From contig NZ_CP083956.1 in the NCBI RefSeq assembly GCF_006442795.2, positions 2,023,501 through 2,087,500 of the forward strand: DNA of 64,000 nt, given 5' to 3'. The position numbers and the translations under genes are program-made. Shown here piece by piece: positions 9,420 to 17,932 of the stretch. Position 1 is the first letter of the stretch, and each line of letters begins with the position of its first letter. The notes below the pieces were generated by a model. That model was not told where the DNA came from. It worked only from the letters and a program-made list of their open reading frames with translations, and did not search any database. Source of the stretch: Mesorhizobium sp. B1-1-8 (GTDB taxonomy: Bacteria; Pseudomonadota; Alphaproteobacteria; Rhizobiales; Rhizobiaceae).

Positions 9420-10277
9420 ATGAAGAAGATTCTCACCTCGCTGGCGCTGCTTGGCCTGGTGGTAGCGGGCACCGCTGCCATCGCCGCCGAAGAGGAACAC
9501 AACGCGGCCGCTCCGACACATTTCCCGATCAACGAACCGAAGGAAATGAGCTGGAGCTTCGCCGGTCCGTTCGGCACCTACGACAAGGCCCAGCTGCAGC
9601 GCGGCCTCAAGGTTTACAAGGAGGTCTGCTCGGCCTGCCATTCGATGAACCTGGTGGCCTTCCGTACGCTGGAAGGGCTCGGCTATTCGGAAGCGCAGAT
9701 CAAGACGCTGGCCGCCGGATACACCATCCATGACGGTCCGAACGATGCCGGCGATATGTTCGATCGCCCCGGTAAGCCGTCGGATCACTTCCCGGCGCCG
9801 TTCCCGAACACAGAGGCCGCTGCTGCCGCCAATGGCGGCGCCCCGCCGCCCGACATGTCGCTGCTGGCCAAGGCCCGCGGCGTCGAGCGCGGCTTCCCGC
9901 GCTTCATCTTCGACATCTTCACGCAGTATGCGCAAGGCGGGCCGGACTACATCCACTCGCTCCTGACGGGCTACGACCAGACTCCGCCGGCCGGCATGGT
10001 GATCCCGGAAGGCACGCACTACAATCCGTACTTCATTTCTGCCGTCTCGCTGAAGATGCCGAAGCCGCTGTCGGACGGCCAGGTGACCTATGACGACGGC
10101 TCGCCGCAGACGGTCGACCAATATGCCCGCGACGTGGCTGCTTTCCTGATGTGGGCGGCGGAGCCGCACCTAGAAGACCGCAAGAAGACCGGCTTTCGCG
10201 TGCTGGTGTTCCTGCTCGTGTTCGGCGCGCTCGTCTACATGACCAAGCGCAAGGTCTGGGCCGACGTGGCGCACTGA
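9420..10277 (+). CDS. petC: Cytochrome c1 of the bc1 complex
   Basis: Cytochrome c1, the membrane-anchored c-type heme subunit passing electrons from the Rieske protein to soluble cytochrome c; 285 aa. It begins with a cleavable signal peptide (KKILTSLALLGLVVAG) and carries one covalent heme site, CSACHS. A single C-terminal anchor (LVFLLVFGALVYM) ends in basic residues. The ATG at 9420 is the natural signal-peptide start; a TTG two codons earlier is less likely. Last gene of petABC, followed by a strong terminator. Confidence 0.96.
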   Translation: MKKILTSLALLGLVVAGTAAIAAEEEHNAAAPTHFPINEPKEMSWSFAGPFGTYDKAQLQRGLKVYKEVCSACHSMNLVAFRTLEGLGYSEAQIKTLAAGYTIHDGPNDAGDMFDRPGKPSDHFPAPFPNTEAAAAANGGAPPPDMSLLAKARGVERGFPRFIFDIFTQYAQGGPDYIHSLLTGYDQTPPAGMVIPEGTHYNPYFISAVSLKMPKPLSDGQVTYDDGSPQTVDQYARDVAAFLMWAAEPHLEDRKKTGFRVLVFLLVFGALVYMTKRKVWADVAH

Positions 10278-10302
10278 GCCGCGATCAGATCGAAAGGTTC
10301 AA

Positions 10303-10324
10303 AGGCGCCGCAAGGCGCCTTTTT
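10303..10324 (+). terminator. Rho-independent terminator of petABC
   Basis: Perfect 7-bp stem AGGCGCC / GGCGCCT with a 4-base loop (GCAA), followed directly by a run of five T. It lies 25 bp after the petC stop. The group II intron begins three bases past the T run, the placement expected of IIC introns, which recognise terminator hairpins. Confidence 0.9.
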
Positions 10325-10751
10325 CATGTGTGCCGAGCATGATCGACAGCTTGGAGGTGTGAGTCCTCTACCCAGCCTGATGACGGCGAAGGGTTAGCGA
10401 AGCGCAAGGGCGTCGTCGTGAGGCGGGGTCTGAAGGAAGCGTGGAGCAAACCCGCGACCCGATGGACAAGAACCGGATATGAGGCCTACCCGGCCGGACG
10501 AGCGGGCACGTGACCGCGAAGTCCATGGTCATCAAGGACCGGGGTGGTAAATCCGGCGGGTGTGCGGGGAAGGCGGTCGATCTTACCTCGGGAGATCTGC
10601 GCCGTGTCCGGAATTCCGGACTGAGCCCGCCGTGAGGCGTGCCGATCGCGGCGCAGAAGTCAGCAGAGGGCATAGTAGCCGCCGGGCTTGCCCGGAGGCG
10701 AAGGGCTCGAACGGTTGGAAGGACGAGTAGGACGGAGTTCTCGCATTGGCC

Positions 10752-12131
10752 ATGCGGCGGAAAACCCAGCTTGAGCTGGCCTTCTCCGAGATGGGAGCGG
10801 GTGAAGCCCGCGACCGCTCTGGGGCAGGGACCGAAGCCCGTGCGGCGAACGCCGCCTCCGAAAGCCCGGCGGCGATGGCCGGACCGTGCATGGAAGCGAT
10901 TGTCGAGCGCGACAATCTGAGGAAGGCGCTGGCGCAGGTCCGGCGCAACAAGGGAGCGCCGGGGATCGACGGCATGAGTGTCGAGGCCTTGGCGCTGCAT
11001 CTGAAAGACCACTGGCCCGAACTTCGTGCCCAATTGCTCGAAGGCTCCTACAAGCCGCAACCGGTGCGGCGCGTCGAAATCCCGAAGGCGTCCGGCGGCA
11101 CCCGTCCGCTCGGCATCCCGACAGTGCTCGACCGCTTTATCCAGCAGGCGGTGATGCAGGAGCTGCAGGACGCATGGGATGACGGGTTCAGCGCGTCGAG
11201 CTACGGGTTCCGACCCGCACGCTCGGCACATCAGGCGGTTGCCGCGGCGCAAGCGTTCATCGCGTCGGGCCACCGCATCGTGGTGGACATCGACCTGGAG
11301 AAGTTCTTCGACCGGGTCAACCACGACATCCTGATGGGGCTGGTGGCCAAGCGGGTATCCGATCCGCGCCTCCTTCGTCTGATCCGGGGCTTTCTGACCT
11401 CGGGAGTGCTCGAAGGCGGGCTGGTCGGCCCAATCGATGAGGGAACGCCGCAAGGCGGCCCGCTCTCGCCGCTGCTGTCGAATCTGATGCTGGACGAACT
11501 CGACAAGGAACTGGAGCGACGCAAGCATTGCTTCGTGCGTTACGCCGACGACTGCAACATCTATGTGCGCAGTGTGCGGGCGGGTGAACGGGTGATGGCC
11601 AGCGTCGAACGCTTCCTCGACAGGCGTCTGAAGCTGAAGGTCAACACGCACAAGAGCGCGGTCGCCCCGTCGCACCGGCGCAAGTTCCTCGGCTTCAGCT
11701 TCACGGACGAGAAGACGCCAAGGCGTCGGATCGCGCCTGAGGCGGTCGCCCGGTTCAAGGAGCGCGTGCGGGTGCTGACGATGCGGACGCGGGGCGCAAG
11801 CCTCGTGCTGATAGCCAAGGAGCTGTCGACCTATCTGAAAGGATGGCGCGGCTACTTCGGCTTTTGCGAAACCCCGTCGGTGCTGCGCGACCTCGACCGG
11901 TGGATCAGGCGAAGGCTGCGATCCATCGCATGGAAACAGTGGACGCGCGGGCGCACCCGCTTCGCGGAGCTGCGGCGCCGGGGTGTCGGGCGCGAGCTGG
12001 CGGCACAAACCGCCGGCAGTGCGCACGGTCCCTGGCGCATCAGCAACAGTCCCGCGCTCGCCATTGCCCTGCCAAATGCTTTCCTCGCAAGCATCGGCCT
12101 CGCTTCCATCGAACCCGCCAAGACCGCATAA
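10752..12131 (+). CDS. ltrA: Group II intron reverse transcriptase/maturase
   Basis: Intron-encoded protein of 459 aa that helps the intron fold and copies it into DNA during retrohoming. Reverse transcriptase blocks are in order: [32 protein letters not shown], the catalytic block [13 protein letters not shown], the [14 protein letters not shown] block and the active-site YADD. The X/maturase region with [10 protein letters not shown] follows. No HNH endonuclease domain is seen after the maturase domain, as expected for class C. The ORF looks intact, so the element may still be mobile. The ATG at 10752 is chosen over the TTG at 10746. Confidence 0.93.
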   Translation: MRRKTQLELAFSEMGAGEARDRSGAGTEARAANAASESPAAMAGPCMEAIVERDNLRKALAQVRRNKGAPGIDGMSVEALALHLKDHWPELRAQLLEGSYKPQPVRRVEIPKASGGTRPLGIPTVLDRFIQQAVMQELQDAWDDGFSASSYGFRPARSAHQAVAAAQAFIASGHRIVVDIDLEKFFDRVNHDILMGLVAKRVSDPRLLRLIRGFLTSGVLEGGLVGPIDEGTPQGGPLSPLLSNLMLDELDKELERRKHCFVRYADDCNIYVRSVRAGERVMASVERFLDRRLKLKVNTHKSAVAPSHRRKFLGFSFTDEKTPRRRIAPEAVARFKERVRVLTMRTRGASLVLIAKELSTYLKGWRGYFGFCETPSVLRDLDRWIRRRLRSIAWKQWTRGRTRFAELRRRGVGRELAAQTAGSAHGPWRISNSPALAIALPNAFLASIGLASIEPAKTA

Positions 12132-12139
12132 CCAATCGA

Positions 12140-12211
12140 ACCGCCCTGTACGGACCCGTACGCAGGGTGGTGTGGGAGGGGAGGAGCCGCGAGGCTTCCC
12201 CCTATCCCGAT
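12140..12211 (+). ncRNA. Group II intron domains V and VI
   Basis: Domain V is the hairpin from about 12140 to 12171, with arms ACCGCCCTGTACGG and CGTACGCAGGGTGGT. It contains the CGC triad in place of the AGC of most other classes. Domain VI follows as a GGGAGGGG / CCCCCTATCCC stem whose unpaired A near 12204 is the likely branch point. Structure read by eye, not folded computationally. Confidence 0.75.
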
Positions 12212-12363
12212 TGAACCGCCGAGACGGCGAGAGGTCGATCATTTGCCAGACAATTTTCCGGCAAGCCCGTTACAACGTGGTAGCCGTTGTCCTTCGGGGC
12301 GGCTACGATCGACCTGTTCATGTCATTGCTCGAATCTCAGACCCAAGGGCCGGGAGCTGCCTG

Positions 12364-12909
12364 ATGAAACCGTCGCTCGAAGACACGCTGCTTGCCTCGA
12401 TCCGCACCATCCCCGACTATCCGAGGCCCGGCATATTGTTTCGCGACATCACCACGCTGCTTGGCGACGCGCGCGCCTTTCGCCGCGCCATCGACGAATT
12501 GGTGCATCCCTATGCCGGCCTGAAGGTCGACAAGATCGCCGGCATCGAGGCGCGCGGCTTCATCCTGGGCGGCGCCGTGGCGCACCAGCTTTCAGCCGGC
12601 TTCGTGCCGATCCGCAAGAAGGGCAAATTGCCCTACGAGACCGTGCGCGTCGCCTACAGCCTCGAATATGGGCTGGACGAGATGGAGATGCACAAGGACG
12701 GCGTTTCGCCGGGCGAGAAGGTGATCCTGGTCGACGACCTGATCGCCACCGGCGGCACGGCGGAAGCGGCGGTGAAGCTCTTGCGGCAGATCGGCGCCGA
12801 CATCATCTCGGCCTGCTTCGTCATCGACCTGCCCGACCTTGGCGGACGACAGAAGCTGGAGGCGCTCGGCGTGCCGGTAAGGACGCTGATCGGGTTCGAG
12901 GGGCATTAG
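12364..12909 (+). CDS. apt: Adenine phosphoribosyltransferase
   Basis: Purine salvage enzyme converting adenine plus PRPP to AMP and pyrophosphate; 181 aa, normal length. The family N-terminus is clear ([21 protein letters not shown]), and the PRPP-binding loop reads [14 protein letters not shown] near residue 120-133. The start at 12364 gives this canonical N-terminus. In rhizobia apt commonly follows the bc1 operon; here the group II intron and its remnant flank separate the two. A long array of 7-bp repeats begins right after its TAG stop. Confidence 0.95.
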   Translation: MKPSLEDTLLASIRTIPDYPRPGILFRDITTLLGDARAFRRAIDELVHPYAGLKVDKIAGIEARGFILGGAVAHQLSAGFVPIRKKGKLPYETVRVAYSLEYGLDEMEMHKDGVSPGEKVILVDDLIATGGTAEAAVKLLRQIGADIISACFVIDLPDLGGRQKLEALGVPVRTLIGFEGH

Positions 12910-12916
12910 TCAATTT

Positions 12917-13111
12917 AGTGAATAGTGAATAGTAAATAGTGAATAGTGAATAGTGAAAGATGGATATTCAGTGGTAAGCGCTCACTACTCACTACTCACT
13001 ACTCACTACTCACTACTCACTACTCACTACTCACTACTAATACTAACTACTCACTACTCACTACTAATACTAACTACTCACCATTCACCATTCACCATTC
13101 ACCATTCACTA
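12917..13111. repeat. Inverted array of heptanucleotide repeats
   Basis: The left block (12917-12957) holds about six copies of AGTGAAT-like units. The right block (12981-13111) is a longer run of the opposite orientation, mostly CACTACT, changing to CATTCAC near the end, with a few ACTAATA variants. The two blocks could pair as an imperfect hairpin. The array lies between the convergent apt and MaoC genes, and the MaoC stop codon falls inside the last repeat unit. No spacers are present, so it is not a CRISPR. Confidence 0.9.
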
Positions 13112-13579
13112 CTCCACCTTCACCAGCACGGCGCTTTCGAACTCGATGACCTTGTCGCCGGTCGAATCGAAGGCTTCCGAGCGCAGCGTGAGCAGGTTCC
13201 AGCCGGGGCGTGCGGCGAGCGGGCGGTGGGCAAGCGCGGTTCGGGTGAAGGTCACCGTCTCGCCGGCGTAGACGGGCTTCAGCCATTTCAGGTTGCGGAA
13301 GCCGGGCGAGGGGCCGAACTCGGGCTTGGGGCCGGGGCCGGTCCAGCGGACGCCTTCAGTCTCCATGCGCTTTTCGAGGTTGTATTTCATCCAGGTGGCG
13401 GCGGTGTGCCAGCCGGAGGCGCAGAGACCGCCGAGCACGCTCTTCTTCGCCGCCTCCTCGTCGACATGAAAAACCTGGGGATCGTATTTGCGGGCGAAAG
13501 CCTTGATTTCTTCCACGCCGAATTCGTGCGCGCCCAGAGTTACCGCTTCGCCGATCAGGAAATATTCGTCCAATGTCAC
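13109..13579 (-). CDS. MaoC-family dehydratase (second of a pair)
   Basis: Single hot-dog-fold MaoC-like (R)-enoyl-CoA hydratase/dehydratase, 156 aa. The hydratase active-site Asp and His are present in KYDPQVFHVDEEAA, followed by GGLCASGWHTAA, a segment shared with the gene upstream. The GTG at 13579 overlaps the stop of the preceding MaoC gene in GTGA, so the two are co-translated and probably form a heterodimer. Substrate is unknown. The stop codon is supplied by the neighbouring heptanucleotide repeat. Confidence 0.9.
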   Translation of the reverse strand: MTLDEYFLIGEAVTLGAHEFGVEEIKAFARKYDPQVFHVDEEAAKKSVLGGLCASGWHTAATWMKYNLEKRMETEGVRWTGPGPKPEFGPSPGFRNLKWLKPVYAGETVTFTRTALAHRPLAARPGWNLLTLRSEAFDSTGDKVIEFESAVLVKVE

Positions 13580-14037
13580 GCGGCGGCCTCGCGGGTCAAA
13601 AACATGCCGGTGTTCTCCAGCTCGAAGACGCATTCGCCGCGCTGGTTGACCAGCTCGCTGTGCATGGTGACGAGGCCGAGCTGAGGCCGCGACTTCGACT
13701 GGCGCTTGGAAAGTATGGTGACCTTGCCGGTCAAGCGGTCGCCGGCCAGAACCGGCTTCTTCCATTTGACGTGGTCGATGCCGGGCGAGCCTTGCGAGGT
13801 CGAGTCGAGCAGGAAGGCGTCGCACAACAGGCGCATGAACATCGCGCAGGTATGCCAGCCCGAAGCCGACAGCCCGCCGAGAATGCTCGCCTTGCCGGCC
13901 GCCTCGTCGAGGTGCATCGGCTGGGCATCGAATTCTGAGGCGAATTCGATGATCTCGGCCGCGCTGACGGTCTTGCTGCCGAGGTCGAGCGAGGCGCCTT
14001 CGACGAAGTCCTCATAGGCCCAAGTCTTTCCGGTCAT
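13576..14037 (-). CDS. MaoC-family dehydratase (first of a pair)
   Basis: MaoC-like hot-dog-fold protein of 153 aa. The hydratase signature FDAQPMHLDEAAG and the downstream GGLSASGWHTCAM match its partner encoded immediately after it. Family enzymes hydrate or dehydrate acyl-CoA or related thioesters in the cytoplasm. The ATG at 14037 starts MTGKTWAYEDF and overlaps, in ATGA, the stop of a small frameshifted reading frame upstream. The downstream partner begins by a GTGA overlap. Confidence 0.9.
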   Translation of the reverse strand: MTGKTWAYEDFVEGASLDLGSKTVSAAEIIEFASEFDAQPMHLDEAAGKASILGGLSASGWHTCAMFMRLLCDAFLLDSTSQGSPGIDHVKWKKPVLAGDRLTGKVTILSKRQSKSRPQLGLVTMHSELVNQRGECVFELENTGMFLTREAAA

Positions 14038-14284
14038 AATGTCATTCCGGTCATCGTCGGCTTCGGTTGAAAACGCAGATCCCAGGGGATCGGGCAAACC
14101 GGATGCAGGCGCAAGGCGATTTGGTCAAGTCCTTTCTGGTAAGCCAGCCAAAGGCCGCCGACGGGCAGCGCCGTCAGAGCCAGCCGCGGCGGCGGAAATA
14201 CCAGAAGGGCAGGATCGCCGGGTCTCCCTTGCTGGGATCGTTTTCTGTCGGTTGCGCCGTTGCGGGATACCGCCCCGTGAGCAC
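14034..14284 (-). pseudogene. Possible frameshifted small membrane protein gene
   Basis: On the minus strand a GTG at 14284 opens a 36-codon frame that ends RRRGWL-stop at 14174. A second frame continues directly with LALTALPVGGLWLAYQKG and ends in a TGA overlapping the MaoC ATG (ATGA). Joined by one restored base, they would give an ~83-aa protein with one hydrophobic segment after an Arg-rich patch. The ATGA coupling and high GC in third positions support former coding. No homologue was recognised, so the call is tentative. Confidence 0.35.
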
Positions 14285-14371
14285 CAGCCGATTAGCCCCG
14301 CGATATCACTAGGTCAAGTCGCACGGCCAGCCGGGAGGCGGCGCACGCGCGAGGCGCGAGCAGCCGCAATA

Positions 14372-15475
14372 TCAGGTGTTGAACTTGAACAGCATGACGT
14401 CGCCGTCCTGGACGACATACTCCTTGCCTTCGTCGCGCGCCTTGCCGGCTTCCTTGGCCGCCACTTCCCCGCCCAGGGTGACGAAGTCGTTATAGGCGAT
14501 GGTCTGGGCACGGATGAAGCCGCGCTCGAAATCGGTGTGGATGACGCCGGCCGCCTGTGGCGCCCTGGCGCCCTTGTGGACGGTCCAGGCGCGCGTCTCC
14601 TTCGGCCCGGCGGTGAAATAGGTGATCAGCTGCAGAAGCTCGTAGCCGGCGCGGATGACCTTGTTGAGGCCCGGCTCGTCGAGCCCGAGCGAGGACAGGA
14701 ATTCCATCTCCTCCTCATCGCTGAGCTGTGCGACCTCGGCCTCGATCGCCGCCGAGATGACGACGGTGCGGGCGCCTTGCGCGGCGGCCATCTTTTCCAC
14801 CGCCTTGGTGTGCTCGTTGCCGGTGGCGGCGTCGGCCTCGGCGACGTTGCAGACATAGAGCACCGGATGCGAGGTCAGAAGGTTCAGCCCCTGCAGGATG
14901 CGCAGGTCCTCGGCCGAGATGCCGTTGAGCAGCATGCGCGTCGGTTTGCCGGCCTGCAGCAATTCGAGCGCCGCCTCCATCATCGGCAGCACGGTCGTCG
15001 CTTCCTTGTCCTTGCCGGCGGCGCGCTTCCTGATCTGCGCGATGCGGCGCTCGAGGCTTTCGAGGTCGGCGAGCATCAGCTCGGTCTCGACGGTCTCGGC
15101 GTCGGCGACGGGATCGATGCGGCCTTCGACATGGGTGATGTCGTCATCCTCGAAGCAGCGCAGCACATGCACGATGGCGTCGACCTCGCGGATATTGGCG
15201 AGGAACTGGTTGCCCAGACCTTCGCCCTTGGAGGCGCCGCGCACCAGGCCGGCGATGTCGACGAAGGAGATGCGGGTCGGGATGATCTCCTTCGACTTGG
15301 CGACCGCCGCGATCTTCTGCAGGCGCGGGTCAGGCACCGCCACCTCACCGGTGTTCGGCTCGATGGTGCAGAACGGATAGTTGGCGGCCTGCGCCGCCGC
15401 CGTCCTGGTCAACGCGTTGAACAGCGTCGACTTGCCGACGTTGGGCAAGCCAACGATGCCACATTTGAAACCCAT
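14372..15475 (-). CDS. ychF: Redox-regulated ATPase/GTPase YchF
   Basis: Obg-family P-loop NTPase YchF (OLA1), a ribosome-associated ATPase tied to oxidative stress and translation; 367 aa, usual length. The P-loop GLPNVGKSTLF is at residues 8-18. The switch region DIAGLVRGASKGEGLGNQFL, a long coiled hairpin and a C-terminal TGS domain (GPKETRAWTV, GVIHTDFERGFIRAQ) follow in order. The start follows the family N-terminus MGFKCGIVGLPN. pth and rplY lie upstream on the same strand, a common alphaproteobacterial order. Confidence 0.96.
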   Translation of the reverse strand: MGFKCGIVGLPNVGKSTLFNALTRTAAAQAANYPFCTIEPNTGEVAVPDPRLQKIAAVAKSKEIIPTRISFVDIAGLVRGASKGEGLGNQFLANIREVDAIVHVLRCFEDDDITHVEGRIDPVADAETVETELMLADLESLERRIAQIRKRAAGKDKEATTVLPMMEAALELLQAGKPTRMLLNGISAEDLRILQGLNLLTSHPVLYVCNVAEADAATGNEHTKAVEKMAAAQGARTVVISAAIEAEVAQLSDEEEMEFLSSLGLDEPGLNKVIRAGYELLQLITYFTAGPKETRAWTVHKGARAPQAAGVIHTDFERGFIRAQTIAYNDFVTLGGEVAAKEAGKARDEGKEYVVQDGDVMLFKFNT

Positions 15476-15568
15476 TTTTCGTCCGGTCCTGTCGGGAATT
15501 CGAATTAACGAGGGCTATGGGCGATAGGGGTAACGATCGTCAAGCCCTCGGCGCGATCGTTTCGACGC

Positions 15569-16306
15569 TCAGTCTTTTCCGAACAGCTTCTTCAGCATCG
15601 CGGCCATCGGGCCGGTTTCGGGCAGCTTGGCCGGCGCCTGCTGCGGGCGTGCCTGGCGGATGTGGCTTTGCGCCTTCGGCGCCTTGGGCGGTGGGCGGTC
15701 ATCGTCGCCGGTCGGCACGAGCTTGTCGCGCAGGGCGAGCGTGATGCGGTTCATGAAGGTGCTGTCATCGCCCTTGGCCAGCAGCCCGGCGTCATCGGCG
15801 ATCGCGCCCAGCAACACATCGAGCCACTCACGGTCGGCCTTGGCGAAGTCGCCGAGGACATGGCCGTGCACCATCTCCTTGACGCCCGGATGGCCGACGC
15901 CGATGCGTACGCGGCGATAGGCATTGCCGACATGCTGGTCGAGCGAGCGGATGCCGTTGTGGCCGCCTGCACCGCCGCCGATCTTGATCCTGACCTTGCC
16001 GGCGGGAAGGTCGATCTCGTCGTAGAAGACGGTAAGCGCCGATGGATCGAGCTTGTAGAAGCGCAGCGCCTCGCCGACCGACTGGCCGGACAGGTTCATG
16101 AAGGTCTGCGGCTTGATCAGCAGGATCTTCTGGCCGCCGAGCGAGCCGTCCGAAATCAGCCCCTGGAATTTTCTCGACCAGGGCGAAAAGGAATGGCGGC
16201 GGGCAATCGCGTCCGCCGCCATGAAGCCGACATTGTGCCGGTTGTTCTCATATTTCGCACCCGGATTGCCGAGGCCTGCAAAGACAAGCATTGTCTTTTC
16301 CGGCAT
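15569..16306 (-). CDS. pth: Peptidyl-tRNA hydrolase
   Basis: Cleaves peptidyl-tRNA released by stalled ribosomes, recycling tRNA. Family motifs are [22 protein letters not shown] (with Asn and catalytic His), [10 protein letters not shown] and [11 protein letters not shown]. At 245 aa it is longer than the ~190 aa of many orthologues because of a Pro/Lys-rich C-terminal tail ending in MLKKLFGKD; that tail is common in rhizobia. The ATG at 16306 sits 6 bp after a GGAGG ribosome-binding site; MLVFAG five codons later is a less likely start. rplY precedes it by 24 bp. Confidence 0.95.
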   Translation of the reverse strand: MPEKTMLVFAGLGNPGAKYENNRHNVGFMAADAIARRHSFSPWSRKFQGLISDGSLGGQKILLIKPQTFMNLSGQSVGEALRFYKLDPSALTVFYDEIDLPAGKVRIKIGGGAGGHNGIRSLDQHVGNAYRRVRIGVGHPGVKEMVHGHVLGDFAKADREWLDVLLGAIADDAGLLAKGDDSTFMNRITLALRDKLVPTGDDDRPPPKAPKAQSHIRQARPQQAPAKLPETGPMAAMLKKLFGKD

Positions 16307-16330
16307 CGTCGCCTCCGGGTGCGGAAGAAA

Positions 16331-16975
16331 TTACTTCTCTTCGGCGGCCGGGGCCGCTTCTTCGGGCGCTTCCGCTTCCGCTGTTTCTTCGGTCTCCGGC
16401 CTCATCGCCGAGGAGCCGGCAATGGTCGCGATGGTGAAGTCGCGGTCGGAGATCACCGGCTTGACGCCGGCCGGCAGTTTGACCGCCGAGATATGGATCG
16501 AGTCACCGATATCGGTGCCGGTGAGATCGACGGTGATGAATTCCGGGATCGCATTGGCCGGGCAGTGGAACTCGACTTCGTGGCGAACGATGTTGAGCAC
16601 GCCGCCGCGTTTGATGCCGGGCGACCTGTCCTCGTTGATGAAGTGGACAGGCACGTCGACATTGACCTCGGTGTCCTTGCCGATGCGCAGGAAGTCGACA
16701 TGGACCGGGAAGTCCTTGACCGGGTCGAGCTGGAAGTCTTTCGGCAGGACCTGGATCTTGCTGCCGCCGACATCGATCGTGGCGACCGTGGTCAGAAAGC
16801 CGCCGCCATGGATCTTGTAGTAGAGATCCTTGTAGTTGAGGGCGATCGCCAGGGGAGGCTGCTTGTCGCCGTAGATAACTGCAGGCACTTTACCGTCACG
16901 GCGAACTGCACGGGCGGACCCCTTACCGACCTGTTCGCGCGCTTCGGCCTTGAGCTCGTAAGTATCGTGGCTCAT
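16331..16975 (-). CDS. rplY: 50S ribosomal protein L25 / general stress protein Ctc
   Basis: TL5/Ctc-type ribosomal protein L25 binding 5S rRNA, 214 aa. The N-terminal L25 domain opens with [21 protein letters not shown] and GKVPAVIYG, and a C-terminal beta domain follows. The last ~30 residues are an Ala/Glu-rich acidic tail, typical of alphaproteobacterial forms. The ATG at 16975 follows GAAAGGAAA; the upstream in-frame ATG is not family-like. It is first in the rplY-pth-ychF set. Confidence 0.95.
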   Translation of the reverse strand: MSHDTYELKAEAREQVGKGSARAVRRDGKVPAVIYGDKQPPLAIALNYKDLYYKIHGGGFLTTVATIDVGGSKIQVLPKDFQLDPVKDFPVHVDFLRIGKDTEVNVDVPVHFINEDRSPGIKRGGVLNIVRHEVEFHCPANAIPEFITVDLTGTDIGDSIHISAVKLPAGVKPVISDRDFTIATIAGSSAMRPETEETAEAEAPEEAAPAAEEK

Positions 16976-17348
16976 GGCATTTCCTTTCGCGTGTTGTGGA
17001 GCGTTCGCGTCGGGCACAGGCCCGGCCACAAACGTCGAAAGCCGTCATGGCCTTGCATGGCCTTTCCAAATGCGTTTGGCTGTCCAAATGCTTTGGGATC
17101 ATGCGAGGCCCAGCCGGCCTTCCTCCGCGTTGCCTCCAAGGGTGTCTACGCGGGTGGCGGCTCTATAGCGGAAGGTGACGGCAGGCGCAAGCGGTTGGCC
17201 GGCGGTCTTTGGACGGCGAGCTATGCGTCGAGCCCATGTGCTCGGTTATGCAGGAACGGACGAATTTCAATCGGCCGCCAAGCGTCAATAAGCGAGTCGC
17301 GCCCGCCTTGATGATCGGCTAGGTACTGGAACCGCTGCCGACTATCAA
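16976..17348. other. Intergenic region upstream of rplY
   Basis: About 370 bp separate rplY from the MarR gene, both read on the minus strand. No convincing gene, hairpin terminator or known repeat was seen. It presumably holds the rplY promoter and the 3' end of the MarR transcript. Confidence 0.5.
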
Positions 17349-17813
17349 CTAGCTGGCAGCCCGGTCGCCGCTCAGAGCGTTGCGAAGGGCCTGGACCTGC
17401 CGGTTGAGGGCATCGAGCTCGGCCAACGTCATGCCCGAGCGCTCGATCAGGGTCTCGTTCAGGCAGTTGCAGCGGACAAGCAGCTTGCGGCCGGCGGCGG
17501 TCAGGTCGACCTGCACCTGGCGCTCGTCGATCTGGCTGCGCTGGCGGGTCACCAGCCCGGCCTGCTCCATTCGCTTCACCAGCGGCGTCACCGTGCTCGA
17601 TTCCAAAGCGAGCCGGTGCGCGATGGTGCCGACCGACATGCCGTCAGCCTCACCCAGCGCGTTGAGCACGAGATACTGCGGATAGGTGATGCCCATCTCG
17701 TCCAGCATCGGCTTGTAGGTACGATTGATTGTCATGCTGGTGGCGTAAAGGGTGAAACACAGCTGATTGTCCAAGGGAAGAGGCACGGCGCATTCCTTTT
17801 GCCGACTGAGCAT
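17349..17813 (-). CDS. MarR-family regulator, OhrR-like
   Basis: Winged-helix MarR repressor of 154 aa. The segment DNQLCFTLYATS near residue 15-26 matches OhrR-type organic-hydroperoxide sensors, whose reactive cysteine lies exactly there. The helix-turn-helix reads MSVGTIAHRLALESSTVTPLVKRMEQAGLV, with the wing at RSQIDERQVQV. Two further cysteines (RCNCLNE) could form a disulfide partner. It is divergent from an alpha/beta hydrolase gene, and palindromic TATCGCGATA-like sites lie between them. Peroxide sensing is inferred from the Cys position. Confidence 0.87.
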   Translation of the reverse strand: MLSRQKECAVPLPLDNQLCFTLYATSMTINRTYKPMLDEMGITYPQYLVLNALGEADGMSVGTIAHRLALESSTVTPLVKRMEQAGLVTRQRSQIDERQVQVDLTAAGRKLLVRCNCLNETLIERSGMTLAELDALNRQVQALRNALSGDRAAS

Positions 17814-17836
17814 CGATTATGTACCACGGAAAATGT

Positions 17837-17916
17837 TATCGTGATACATTTTTTCATAGACAACCCCTTCCGCTCGCGTTACGCATATCATTATCGCGAT
17901 ATTGTTTATCGCGAAA
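17837..17916. promoter_or_regulatory. Cluster of three TATCGCGA-type sites between divergent genes
   Basis: TATCGCGATA (perfect palindrome, 17892-17901), TATCGCGAAA (17907-17916) and TATCGTGATA (17837-17846) lie in the 119-bp gap between the MarR gene and the hydrolase. They are spaced as expected for one repressor controlling both promoters. The binding factor is inferred to be the adjacent MarR protein. Confidence 0.5.
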
Positions 17917-17932
17917 ATAATAGGAGATGGAG

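Larger units (their letters stand above)
10328..12211 (+). mobile_element. Group II intron, IIC (bacterial class C) type
   Basis: Self-splicing retroelement of about 1.88 kb. The 5' end is GTGTGCC, fitting the GUGYG consensus. Further along, CGCAAGG, TCTGAAGGAAGC, GGCCTACCCGG and GAAGTCAGCAG resemble the published Oceanobacillus iheyensis IIC intron as I remember it. Near the 3' end a domain V hairpin contains the CGC catalytic triad typical of class C, followed by a domain VI stem with a bulged A about eight bases before the end (CCCGAT). The maturase gene lies inside. Insertion is directly downstream of the petABC terminator, the hallmark target of class C. The 3' boundary is uncertain by 1-2 bases. 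Confidence 0.88.

Noticed and set aside
10368..12242. Long minus-strand open frame across the group II intron
   Set aside because: Shadow of the maturase gene and intron RNA in GC-rich sequence; no recognisable domain.
12917..13111. CRISPR-like repeat array
   Set aside because: The unit is 7 bp with no unique spacers; it is a simple tandem repeat.
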